A DNA stretch of 64,000 nucleotides from Mesolinea sp040772305. GTDB lineage: Bacteria; Chloroflexota; Anaerolineae; Anaerolineales; Anaerolineaceae. The DNA is taken from assembly GCA_040772305.1 (NCBI GenBank), contig JAXGYK010000001.1, positions 434,001-498,000 on the forward strand. The letters run 5' to 3'. Shown here piece by piece: positions 1 to 8,180 of this stretch. How positions within the stretch are numbered: position 1 is the stretch's first letter; each line of letters opens with the position of its first letter. The notes beneath the pieces were generated by a model. The model did not search any database and was not told the origin of the DNA. It saw only the letters and a program-made list of their open reading frames with translations. The position numbers and the translations under genes are program-made.

Positions 1-71
1 TTGAACTGAACCCCTGGGTCAAGACACAAAAAGAAAACACCTCGTGCGACAATAAAGCAGGAGGTGTTTTT

Positions 72-419
72 ATGTCTGGGAAAAAAGGGATGGTTCATTA
101 CGATCTGGCGATCAAGCTTGAAGCTGTAAAGCTACGCGAGGAGGGTCTGCCCTACCGAGTGATCGCAGATCGTCTTGGAATAAGAGAATCCGAGCGCATA
201 GAAAAGTGGATGGCACAATACCGAGCAGAAGGTGAAGCGGGGCTATGCAAGAAAGGCAACGGTCGTCCGCGTAAACAGCCACTCAGTCAGGAAGCTTATA
301 TCCAGAAACTGGAAATGGAGAATGAACTCCTAAAAAAATTTCATACCGAGTTGCGCAAACTTATGCCCGCGAGGCGCGATATCGGGTCATTGAACACTAC
401 CGGGGAAGATATCCAGTGA
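72..419 (+). CDS. IS3-family transposase OrfA (DNA-binding part)
   Basis: This is the 115-residue N-terminal part of an IS3-type transposase. Residues about 10-60 form a helix-turn-helix region (KLREEGLPYRVIADRLGI) that would bind the inverted repeats. Residues about 75-95 form a leucine-zipper-like helix (QKLEMENELLKK) typical of OrfA dimerisation. A strong ribosome site (AGGAGGTG) lies just before the ATG at 72. The frame overlaps orfB by four bases (ATGA). After residue 89 the reading in this frame departs from the family pattern, while the -1 frame continues it, so the biologically important product is probably an OrfAB fusion made by frameshifting. Confidence 0.9.
   Translation: MSGKKGMVHYDLAIKLEAVKLREEGLPYRVIADRLGIRESERIEKWMAQYRAEGEAGLCKKGNGRPRKQPLSQEAYIQKLEMENELLKKFHTELRKLMPARRDIGSLNTTGEDIQ
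332..338 (+). promoter_or_regulatory. A7 slippery site for -1 ribosomal frameshifting in the IS3 element
   Basis: A run of seven A residues is read as CTA AAA AAA TTT in the orfA frame. Reading the -1 frame directly after it gives an open stretch with IS3 OrfB upstream motifs (YRVIEHYRGRYPV) that flows into the annotated orfB. The conserved coding upstream of the orfB ATG at 416 is what supports frameshifting rather than independent orfB initiation. The mechanism is well established for the IS3 family. I did not fold a downstream stimulatory structure. Confidence 0.75.
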
Positions 420-1231
420 AGGATATGTGCTCCTTCTTCGGGATTTCACGGGCAGCTTACTATGCCTGGCAGAAGCGTTTGTTGCGGCCGGACAAACATG
501 CAAAGCGGAAAGAACTGATTCTGAAAGCTTATAGAGCTTCACGATGCACCTACGGGTACCGCAGGATTGGGGCATGGCTGAGGGAGAAAAAAGGGATCAA
601 GATTAATCACAAAGCTATCCTGCGCTTGATGAACGAGATGGGGATTCACTCGGTGGTGAGAAGAAGAAGAAAACCATATGGTAAGTCCAGCCAAAACTAC
701 AGCCACATTTACAGCAATCTCTTGCATCGGAACTTCCATGCTGTTGCTCCCAATCAAAAATGGTCTACTGATATTAGCTTTATTCCTACGAAACAGGGTT
801 GGGCTTATCTGTCTGTGATCAAAGACCTTTTCGACGGTTTTATTGTTAGTTTTGCCATGAAGCAAGCGAATACAGTCGATTTGGTCTTGCAAACCCTTAG
901 AAACGCAGTTGTCAATGAAAAGGTCACTGATGGACTCATCCTCCATAGTGACCAAGGGCATCAATACAGCTCCCACGCTTATTATGTCCTCACCTCTGAG
1001 TATAGCATCTCTCCATCGATGTCACGCAGGGCTAACTGTTGGGATAATGCTCCTGTCGAAAGTTTCTTCGGAACTCTGAAGGAGGAATGCCTTCGTCAAT
1101 TCCCTGTCATGTCCTTTGAGGAGGCTAAGAATACTATTTCTGATTACATTCACTTTTATAATTATGAAAGGATACAGCTTAAAACAAGAAAGACACCTTT
1201 TGAACTTAGGTGCCTTTCCGGGTTGATCTGA
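416..1231 (+). CDS. IS3-family transposase OrfB (DDE integrase core)
   Basis: This is the 271-residue catalytic part of the transposase. An HTH_21-like start (CSFFGISRAAYYAW) is followed by an rve integrase fold. The DDE residues can be seen: first Asp in WSTDISF, second Asp in LHSDQGHQYSS, and the Glu in PVESFFGTLKEE. The C-terminal Y-E-R sequence is also typical. The ATG at 416 overlaps the orfA stop. The -1 frame is open upstream to the A7 site at 332-338, so the protein is probably produced mainly as an OrfAB fusion that cuts and joins the IS ends. Confidence 0.93.
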   Translation: MKDMCSFFGISRAAYYAWQKRLLRPDKHAKRKELILKAYRASRCTYGYRRIGAWLREKKGIKINHKAILRLMNEMGIHSVVRRRRKPYGKSSQNYSHIYSNLLHRNFHAVAPNQKWSTDISFIPTKQGWAYLSVIKDLFDGFIVSFAMKQANTVDLVLQTLRNAVVNEKVTDGLILHSDQGHQYSSHAYYVLTSEYSISPSMSRRANCWDNAPVESFFGTLKEECLRQFPVMSFEEAKNTISDYIHFYNYERIQLKTRKTPFELRCLSGLI

Positions 1232-1524
1232 GGTCGTTTTCTTTCGTGTCTACTTTTTAGGGTTCAGTTCATATTAAGAGAGAAAATAAATAACGCTTGG
1301 TCGGGCAGGCTCTCCGACATCAATCCCTTCCGGGTAAATGGTGCCTGACTTTCCACCTCAAGCGCATTGGTAGCATAGCATATTGACAGTTGAGTTTCAA
1401 GCATTACTGAACAAGCGGATTGATAATATGAATCTATAGAGCAGAGCATATATTCTGGAAGCAAATAGTTCCAATAAAACTACCCCATTACAATCACTCA
1501 CGAAGAAACTGTACCTTTTCTTGG

Positions 1525-2436
1525 CTACAGGTTGGCCGGATAGGTGGCTTTAAGCAGATCCGCCATTGTAATGCGAATGTTTTCCGTAATCTCTCTGGGG
1601 TCTAAACTGGCTGATAAATCCTTTGCATATAAGGGCTGGCCTGCATCTACACGCACCGGAATACGCCAGTCTCTTGATTTGCTAAGGCGCTGCATTGCAA
1701 ACTGCCAGATCATCGCAATTTGCTGTCGTTTTTTGGGTGTATCGCCGCAGGAGACCAGCAAGCTCTGCCAGGCTCTTGGAACCACTGTTTGTGATATAAG
1801 CAAGGGCTGAACGATTGTTTCGGGAACTTTATGGAGAAAAACACCTACCGAATCGGACCAATACTTGAGCGATTCCAGGGCACCTGGAATGAGGGCAGGG
1901 TCCGGCTCCAGGATGCCGCGCGGAAAAATGACAACACTTTGCCCTGCTTTGAGTTTTTCAATGATTTGACGCATGATATCCATACGGTGCATGGGATCGC
2001 GATCCAAAAAGAGCAGATACCTGCGTAAATTTGGCAATACCTCCAGCATGGGACGTTTGCCAGCGACCATAGAAATATCGGAACGATTCACCGCTCTAAC
2101 GGCACCAATCGAATCCGCAGACCCGGGATGATTGGCCACTACCAGCAGTGGCCCCTGTTTTGGGATGGCTTCAGTATAGTGGAAGTCCCAGCCGTCGGTA
2201 AAATAGTTTAATGCTTCTTCAGATGCTTCGTGGACGCCTTTCTCAACGATCAGTCGGTCCACATCCTGGAGAATTGTAGCAAAACGCAAAGCAGCGGGCG
2301 TTCCTACCCAATGCAAAAAACGGAAGAGCAAATTGCCTGTACGAATATTAAGAGCCTGGGCAATGTCTGTAAAGATGTACTGCGCTAAATGCTCCCGTGA
2401 GACTAGGCTTTGCTTGTTTATCTGCTCTGTTTCCAT
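1525..2436 (-). CDS. PlsC-type lysophospholipid acyltransferase family protein
   Basis: Predicted 303-residue membrane-associated acyltransferase, probably acting on glycerophospholipids or another lipid alcohol. The catalytic H-x4-D motif is seen as NHPGSAD (His103, Asp108). A second acceptor-binding block, FPRG, lies at 171-174, where classical 1-acylglycerol-3-phosphate acyltransferases have FPEG. The protein is longer at its N terminus than typical PlsC (about 240 residues), with a helical region before the catalytic fold. No close partner gene lies on the same strand, and the M23 gene starting at 2665 is divergent. The exact acyl acceptor cannot be told from the sequence. Confidence 0.75.
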   Translation of the reverse strand: METEQINKQSLVSREHLAQYIFTDIAQALNIRTGNLLFRFLHWVGTPAALRFATILQDVDRLIVEKGVHEASEEALNYFTDGWDFHYTEAIPKQGPLLVVANHPGSADSIGAVRAVNRSDISMVAGKRPMLEVLPNLRRYLLFLDRDPMHRMDIMRQIIEKLKAGQSVVIFPRGILEPDPALIPGALESLKYWSDSVGVFLHKVPETIVQPLLISQTVVPRAWQSLLVSCGDTPKKRQQIAMIWQFAMQRLSKSRDWRIPVRVDAGQPLYAKDLSASLDPREITENIRITMADLLKATYPANL

Positions 2437-2664
2437 GGCTACTTAAATATAATCATATCAAAGTCGTTTTTGGATATGCAAGAGCCAGAATGTAGAGGGT
2501 AGGGAAGTGCGCCCAGGAATTGATTAGTGATGACGCGAAAGCTTGCGCCTTTACGATAGGTCTGGCAGTTGCTGAGCTCGTAGCAAGGAACCCTCCGGAT
2601 AAGTTTGGCGCAGTTATTGCAACCTAAAGCTTGATATTAGCGTTGCTTGAGAAAGGCCATTCCT

Positions 2665-3888
2665 ATGAGAAGAAAAAACCAGACCTACACCCCCGCAGAG
2701 GAGCCTGCACCCCGGCGTAGCAGAAATAATTGGCCGCTCTTGATTGCAACGATAGCAATGCTAGGTATCGCAATCTATCTGATGACGAAGATAAATGAAG
2801 AAAGTCCCTTGAAAGTTCCCCCGGTACCTTTTGTGACCCCTGCGGCTGATACTGCAAGGCCAGAGCAAACGATAAACAGTCCAAGTGAAGAAGTAAGCTC
2901 CGCACCAAGCATGGTTCTTGAAGAGCCCGCCCCCCTGGCAACAGCTGTTGTGGAGGAAAAAGGACCGCGGGAGGACGCGCTGGAAGTATTGCTGTATGAA
3001 CAGCTGCCCGGAAGTTTGGCCGAGCGCGGAATTTTCAATTGGGTGGTAGACGATACCCACTTTAGCGATGACCGCACCCAGGCAATGATTATGATGGCGG
3101 AAAAGGATCCGGAAAGTGAAGAGCTGCTTTCCAATGAGCCGCACATTATTTTGGCACTTTATGACAGCTCGAGCAATAAATGGAGCCTGCATTTTAATAA
3201 CGATCCGGACTTCCCGAATTATCTTGCCCAGTCTTTCTTTGCCAACACCGAGCTGATGGACCGCTATGATCCGGCAATCGATAAGCTTCCCATGCCTAAG
3301 GCCGGCACAGTGTATACCGGCTACCGTTTGCCCTGGCGCGGGGGATTAACCAAACGCCTTACCTGGAGTATCGGCCATACATCCTGTGCAGGTAACTCCT
3401 GTTATTATGCTTTTGACTTTGCAGATGGAACAATGTTTGAGCTGCTAGCTGCAAAAGGTGGTTATGTTTACCACTACAAGGACAGCTGTCCTAATGGGGC
3501 GAGCTGGTGCACTAACTCAATAACGCTGGAAGACCGCAGCACTACGCCGTGGACGTACCAGATCTACTTGCATATTGCCCAGAACAGCATACCAGATGCA
3601 CTGAGGGTAAAGGGAACCTATGTATGGCAGGGTATGAAGATTGCTAACGTGGACAATACTGGCTACAGTACCGGCCATCATGTGCATTTTATGGTAGTTG
3701 AGGCAAATACGCTTTCTTGTAAGAATTACTGTTTTGGGCGTTCAGTAGATATAACCTTTGAAGACGTGAGTATCTTTGGCGGCCGCCCGCGCCGGGCAGA
3801 TGAGATGTCCGGAGGACAAACGTACTATACGAGTGGGAATACGCTTAAAGGCCTGTGGACAATTTTTCTACCAGGTATTTCTCAATAA
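2665..3888 (+). CDS. Membrane-anchored M23-type metallopeptidase, variant motif
   Basis: Predicted extracytoplasmic peptidase of the M23 (LytM) fold, likely acting on cell-wall peptide. A basic N terminus and a single membrane helix (about residues 24-40 from this ATG) are followed by a Pro/Glu-rich linker, an unrecognised middle domain and a C-terminal M23 domain. The HxH block is GHHVHF. The usual H-x3-D is replaced by a His 13 residues before the Asp (GHTSC...FDFAD). Several Cys residues in this domain may form disulphides. A TTG six codons upstream is possible, but a GAGAAAGG site 8 bases before 2665 favours this ATG. It is followed after 25 bases by the LuxR-Kelch gene. Confidence 0.7.
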   Translation: MRRKNQTYTPAEEPAPRRSRNNWPLLIATIAMLGIAIYLMTKINEESPLKVPPVPFVTPAADTARPEQTINSPSEEVSSAPSMVLEEPAPLATAVVEEKGPREDALEVLLYEQLPGSLAERGIFNWVVDDTHFSDDRTQAMIMMAEKDPESEELLSNEPHIILALYDSSSNKWSLHFNNDPDFPNYLAQSFFANTELMDRYDPAIDKLPMPKAGTVYTGYRLPWRGGLTKRLTWSIGHTSCAGNSCYYAFDFADGTMFELLAAKGGYVYHYKDSCPNGASWCTNSITLEDRSTTPWTYQIYLHIAQNSIPDALRVKGTYVWQGMKIANVDNTGYSTGHHVHFMVVEANTLSCKNYCFGRSVDITFEDVSIFGGRPRRADEMSGGQTYYTSGNTLKGLWTIFLPGISQ

Positions 3889-3913
3889 TACAAAAACATG
3901 CGATAATTAATAT

Positions 3914-5179
3914 ATGCTTGATGGACAAGACAATACGAGTGAACTTGAATCCCACAATTTAAGCGATCGTGAACAAGAAATTCTTAACCTGATAATAAAG
4001 GGCTTAAGCAACAAAGAAATCGGAAATCATCTTTCAATTAGTCCGAATACAGTCAAGATTCACGTTTCGAAGATACTTAGAAAAGTAGGAGCCGCCTCAC
4101 GTACAGAAGCTGCCGCTATTGCCTTAAATAAGGCTGCACAAAAGAAAACCCCTGAGAGCGAGCACAATAACACTCCACAAGTCTTTCCAATTCGTAAGAC
4201 CAAATTAATGCAAATAAGAAGTATGGGACTGGTCATCGGAGCAGTACTGGCTTTTGTGTCATTGAGCCTCTTCTTTTTTTCAGGATTAAACAAAAACAAA
4301 CCAACTCTTGAAAGCAATGAAAGCCGTGTAGTTTTTTCGATTCCAAACGGTGGTCTTGAAAGTACCGGCGTTGTATATCAAGATCAGCTCTACTTATTAG
4401 CTAACGATCACGATAGGACATCTCTTGTTAAAGTCGACCTAAGAAATCAACAATCGCAAATTGTTTCAGAACTACCTGTAGCATTACGCGGAGTGAAATT
4501 AGAAAGGATTCGCAGTAATTTGTATGTAGCGGGTGGTCAGACTTTGGATGGAACTGCGTCGAACAAACTGTTTGTATACAATATCGTGTCGTCAAAGTGG
4601 GTTCAAAAAAAAGATCTTGTCCAAGGCGTTTGGAATTATGCTTCTGAATCAATCGACGGCAAACTAATCCTTTTTGGAGGTGAGAACACACACGGTTTAG
4701 TTTCTGATGTATGGGAATACGACCCATCATTAGATACTTGGACCCTTTTAGGAAACCTAATTCAGTCCAGAAAAAAAATCGCAAGCCTGCGATACAACGA
4801 CAGATTCTATATTTTAGGTGGAGAGGATCAGCACGGGCCAAGTATGACAGTGGAAGCATTTAGTGAAGTTCTTGCTTTTCAAGATCAACATAGAGAAATG
4901 GAAGACTCTATCCTACCTGTTCCCTGCAGAGTCTGTTCTGCAGCTGTTAGCAACGCAACACCATTTCTTTACCTCAATGGGGTTCTATATCGATTCGATG
5001 CTATTGATGCAGAATGGAAAAAGGTATCAACCCTTCAGAACAAGGCCATCAAAGCAATTTTTTTAGTTAAATTTGAAAACAGCCTGATACTAGTAGAACA
5101 AATTAATGACAGCAATTCCTCAATAACATGGTTTGTACCTGAATACCGCATAAGTTTACCGTTGTTATTGAATAATTAG
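3914..5179 (+). CDS. Membrane-anchored LuxR-type regulator with Kelch-like extracellular domain
   Basis: Predicted one-component transmembrane regulator of 421 residues. Residues about 16-72 form a GerE/LuxR helix-turn-helix (LSDREQEILNLI, SNKEIGNHL, SPNTVKIHVSKI). A single membrane helix lies at about 103-125. Residues about 140-415 hold repeated Kelch-like blades, for example the GGQ, GGE and GGED turns followed by aromatic-rich strands (VWEYDPSLDTW). With the DNA-binding domain on the N-terminal cytoplasmic side, the propeller would lie outside and could bind a ligand. There is no receiver domain. The short spacing after the M23 gene suggests co-transcription. Targets are unknown. Confidence 0.75.
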   Translation: MLDGQDNTSELESHNLSDREQEILNLIIKGLSNKEIGNHLSISPNTVKIHVSKILRKVGAASRTEAAAIALNKAAQKKTPESEHNNTPQVFPIRKTKLMQIRSMGLVIGAVLAFVSLSLFFFSGLNKNKPTLESNESRVVFSIPNGGLESTGVVYQDQLYLLANDHDRTSLVKVDLRNQQSQIVSELPVALRGVKLERIRSNLYVAGGQTLDGTASNKLFVYNIVSSKWVQKKDLVQGVWNYASESIDGKLILFGGENTHGLVSDVWEYDPSLDTWTLLGNLIQSRKKIASLRYNDRFYILGGEDQHGPSMTVEAFSEVLAFQDQHREMEDSILPVPCRVCSAAVSNATPFLYLNGVLYRFDAIDAEWKKVSTLQNKAIKAIFLVKFENSLILVEQINDSNSSITWFVPEYRISLPLLLNN

Positions 5180-5189
5180 TTTTTCTTTA

Positions 5190-5714
5190 TTATCTATATA
5201 TATAAAGAGTTCCCAAGTCAAGTTTGGTTCCCGCCCTTACTTCAATGCACAAGGGTCTTGTAGGATCGTTAGGGTGCTTGGCAATTTCTGTGTGATCTGG
5301 ATAGTTCACGATAATAAAATAATGGCCTGGCTTTACAGAAGAAGCAGTAAATCTGCCATCTGCGTCAGTATAGAAAATAACGTCCCCAAGCTCCTCTCTG
5401 CCACCTGTAATAATTGGAGGAACGTGACAAATATCTTCTTCCATTATAGCTGGCGACAACATTGCTCTCATTACCGATAGAGGCCGATCCATATCAATGA
5501 TAAATAAGAGACCGGTAACTTCCCCAAATTCCTTAGCAGCAATCTCGAGGTAGCGGGGTTCTTGTCCAATGGCACTCAAGTCACTTGAGACAGCCCGATT
5601 TGGTTCCAAGGTCAAGGCTCCCCCAAGAATTAATACCGAAGGCCTGACTTGACCACATCTCTGAATAATAAAGATGAAAACTATAAACAGGAAGCCTCTG
5701 ATGGTTTTTCTCAT
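5190..5714 (-). CDS. Small exported protein with carboxypeptidase-regulatory-like fold
   Basis: A 174-residue protein with an N-terminal hydrophobic segment (about residues 5-18) followed by a Cys (QRCG). It could be a lipoprotein, although the lipobox is poor. The C-terminal half resembles a transthyretin/CNA-B-like beta sandwich (DADGRFTASSVKPGHYFIIV), a common surface module of unknown ligand. It lies 60 bases downstream of the repeat-containing secreted protein on the same strand, so both may be made together. It converges with the LuxR-Kelch gene, separated by only 10 bases. Function is not recognised. Confidence 0.6.
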   Translation of the reverse strand: MRKTIRGFLFIVFIFIIQRCGQVRPSVLILGGALTLEPNRAVSSDLSAIGQEPRYLEIAAKEFGEVTGLLFIIDMDRPLSVMRAMLSPAIMEEDICHVPPIITGGREELGDVIFYTDADGRFTASSVKPGHYFIIVNYPDHTEIAKHPNDPTRPLCIEVRAGTKLDLGTLYIYR

Positions 5715-5774
5715 ATCCTTAAAAACTGGTCCTCCTTGAATTGTAAAGAGGGCCAGCGCTATTAATTATTATGA

Positions 5775-7211
5775 TTAAGGGCTTGTATGAAAAGGCAGAT
5801 AAGCCAGCATTTGATCGCCTGACGGCGCCAGATTCCAGTTAGATGCAAATCCTGCAATCGGCTTGTTGTCTGATACAATGGTTGCTGCACCAACCCAACC
5901 ATCGGGGAGACCTTCGGTATCAGCAAGGCGGAAATTCCTTTGAATACTTGCATTGGCTGGTATTAATACACCTCTTCTTACAATTGGAGTTCCAACCCCG
6001 CCTTCAGGTGTGTAAGTAATAGTAACGGTGATGTCGCTAGCACTCAAATTTTGTACTGCAAAGGCTGTTGCAAAGCCGTTGGCAAGACGTTTAGCAACTA
6101 AGGGAATTGTCACCTTTTTTGTTTGCAAATCGCCAGGTATAGCCTCGAATGCTGCATGACCAGTTTCAGCTATCTTCCGATTTAGAATCATCATTGTAAA
6201 CTGCTTACCACTCGCGGAAGAAATCTTACAGCCACCATACCATCCAGCCTCAGGGAAACGTACAAGATCCGTAAGTGGATTAAAATCATAAGCACTGTTG
6301 TTAGAAATCGCTACATCGTTATTTACAGTGAAGGTCTGTGAGCCAGGCGCAGTAGGATCCTTAGTACAAATCAGTGACAAATCACCCGCTGGAATTTGAG
6401 TTCCGCTCACGTTCTGGAGGACGATCGTAGTTACTAATGTGTTCGCCAAACGGACATAAAAATAGGGTATGAACCAGCTAGATTTCACAGTTTCCTGGGG
6501 AGTTCCATTGAAGGAGACTAAAGCATCAGCACCAGTAAACATATTGGACATCACAGCCAGCGGGCTGGAACTTGTAACCTCAGCTGACCCCCACCAATTT
6601 TCTCCCAGGCCAGCCTCAGGCTCTAAATCAAACAGAATAGATCCGCCTTGGGGAACATTAGGAAATACTTTTGTCATGGTAGGCATAGCCGCACCACGGG
6701 CAAATAGAGCCACACTGATATTAGCTGCATCTCCGGCGTTCTGGATACTGATTTGAGAATTTGCTACACCATACGCAGTCCCGCCATGATGCGCAAGCAA
6801 TGGGACGTACCAAGCAGTAGAGGTCTGTGAAATGCCTGTATACGCTGACATTGATGGCACACCTTCCCTGGCCATCATTTGTACAAGCGCACCCAATTCC
6901 TGGTCAGAAGAGACAACTACTGAGCCAGTACCAGCAGTAAGACCAGGATCAAAGTATTGACGCACAATCTCATTGGCGCCAGGGGCAATCGAAAAATTAG
7001 TAAAGCTGGATGCACCCCAATTTGTTCCATCGGGTTTGTTGTATTGAACAACAACATTAGCAGTAGTGTCCTTTAGGTTGACCAAAGTAAAATTTGTGGA
7101 CAACTTTTTAGATGTTGAAGCTGCTGAAACCAAGTTTGCAGAGCCTGGAAGCAGGCAGACAATGAGAACTAAAGATAGAATAATTGCAAGGAAATTATGT
7201 TTGCGTGACAT
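5775..7211 (-). CDS. Secreted protein built of about four beta-sandwich-like repeats
   Basis: A 478-residue exported protein of unknown function. Residues 1-30 are a clear Sec signal peptide ending near VSAAS. The mature part consists of about four diverged repeats of 100-120 residues. Each has a V-Q-N-type strand, a P-x-G turn, then an aromatic/Gly stretch with W-x-G or W-Y-G-G (near ENWWGSA, GWYGGC, GWVGAA) and a hydrophobic strand with S-x-x-P-L/I-A. No enzyme motif was seen. A strong Shine-Dalgarno site (AGGAGGAGGT) lies before the ATG at 7211. It may be a surface adhesin or structural protein, but this is only an inference from fold and export. Confidence 0.7.
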   Translation of the reverse strand: MSRKHNFLAIILSLVLIVCLLPGSANLVSAASTSKKLSTNFTLVNLKDTTANVVVQYNKPDGTNWGASSFTNFSIAPGANEIVRQYFDPGLTAGTGSVVVSSDQELGALVQMMAREGVPSMSAYTGISQTSTAWYVPLLAHHGGTAYGVANSQISIQNAGDAANISVALFARGAAMPTMTKVFPNVPQGGSILFDLEPEAGLGENWWGSAEVTSSSPLAVMSNMFTGADALVSFNGTPQETVKSSWFIPYFYVRLANTLVTTIVLQNVSGTQIPAGDLSLICTKDPTAPGSQTFTVNNDVAISNNSAYDFNPLTDLVRFPEAGWYGGCKISSASGKQFTMMILNRKIAETGHAAFEAIPGDLQTKKVTIPLVAKRLANGFATAFAVQNLSASDITVTITYTPEGGVGTPIVRRGVLIPANASIQRNFRLADTEGLPDGWVGAATIVSDNKPIAGFASNWNLAPSGDQMLAYLPFHTSP

Positions 7212-7274
7212 AGCGACCTCCTCCTGTGCTTATTCTAGCGCGAGGCTATAGTACTAATCAATAGTACAAATGGG

Positions 7275-8180
7275 TTAATTGCGTCGTTTTCGGTGAGTTC
7301 TGAGAGAAATCGCTACCAAAAACCAAGTAAGTTCTGAAATTATTACTGTAATACGAGATACTACTGCTACAAATGTAGCAGCCTCATTTGGTACACCAAC
7401 AACTTTATTAAGCATTGTTGAAAGAGTCATTTCTCTAACACCAAGTCCAAGTGGCACAAATACCATCAGAAAACCAAGAACCCATGCAAAGGCATATGTG
7501 GAAGAAAGAGCAAGCAGTGGAGTATCGCTGATGTTGATTGCTCTAAAGAGATAGTGTAGAGACACACCATATAGGACCCATTGAAATGATGTTACTGCAT
7601 TTGCTATGAGCCAAGTTTGAAAACGTAACGGTGTCTTAGAATAATTGCCAACCTTGTTCGATAAAAAAACGATTATCTTCCAAACCAAAAACAGTATAGC
7701 TATACTTAAGATAGTTAGGATAATCCTAAAGTCGTTGTTAAAGTGCCAAAAAGCTGCTACAAAAAGACCGCTACAGATTACGTACAATACTTCGTACATT
7801 GATGTTTCCCATACCCATCGTGACGGTACAGCGTAATCAACGGATAATAAGCGATCCCGCGCCAAGTAGCCCCAAACAGTTCCAGGTATATATTTTGGAA
7901 TAAAAGTGGAAGCGTATGCAATAAGACTTTCTTGAAAATTAATATCTCGGTGGCCTTCCCGAATAACACAAAAGTAGTTCAGTATATGGAGGAAATGGAT
8001 TATCACTATTGGGAGAATGGCAAAAAAGAAGTACTGTGGTTTCCAAGAATTTCTTAAGTCAGATTTAAAGAAGTCAACTCCTACACGGTAAACTAGATAG
8101 GTAAAAAACAACCCTCCAATCACCATAAGAATTGGATAGATTTTCTTTTTTAACTTAGGCCAATCAATTTTCTGCAACAA
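7275..8180 (-). CDS. Flippase-like integral membrane protein (LPG synthase TM / UPF0104 type)
   Basis: A 301-residue protein with about eight hydrophobic helices. It resembles the membrane part of lysylphosphatidylglycerol synthases and the AglD-type UPF0104 family, including the conserved stretch VFVPLGLGVREMTLS near the C terminus. Family members often accompany glycosyltransferases and are thought to move or modify lipid-linked products. The first start codon is TTG, and the reading overlaps the upstream methyltransferase by 17 bases, which supports translational coupling. It is the last of three tightly packed genes (GT4, methyltransferase, this gene). Substrate unknown. Confidence 0.7.
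   Translation of the reverse strand: MLQKIDWPKLKKKIYPILMVIGGLFFTYLVYRVGVDFFKSDLRNSWKPQYFFFAILPIVIIHFLHILNYFCVIREGHRDINFQESLIAYASTFIPKYIPGTVWGYLARDRLLSVDYAVPSRWVWETSMYEVLYVICSGLFVAAFWHFNNDFRIILTILSIAILFLVWKIIVFLSNKVGNYSKTPLRFQTWLIANAVTSFQWVLYGVSLHYLFRAINISDTPLLALSSTYAFAWVLGFLMVFVPLGLGVREMTLSTMLNKVVGVPNEAATFVAVVSRITVIISELTWFLVAISLRTHRKRRN

Larger units (their letters stand above)
2..1271 (+). mobile_element. Complete IS3-family insertion sequence
   Basis: Imperfect terminal inverted repeats of about 38 bases bound the element. The left end (2-40) and the reverse complement of the right end (1233-1271) share the first 12 bases (TGAACTGAACCC), then AGACAC and AGAAAAC blocks after a mismatched stretch. 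Between them lie two overlapping transposase frames in the usual IS3 orfA/orfB order. The target duplication cannot be checked because only one base precedes the left end. The window may therefore begin at a contig edge or repeat boundary. Both frames look intact, so the copy could be active. Confidence 0.9.

Noticed and set aside
539..976. 145-codon minus-strand frame within the IS3 orfB gene
   Set aside because: It is fully antisense to a clear DDE transposase and shows no family features, so it is a shadow frame.
1264..1464. Open frame of 66 codons on the minus strand after the IS3 element
   Set aside because: It starts inside the right inverted repeat region, has no ribosome site or recognised family, and the composition looks random. 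The gap 1272-1524 otherwise shows nothing clear.
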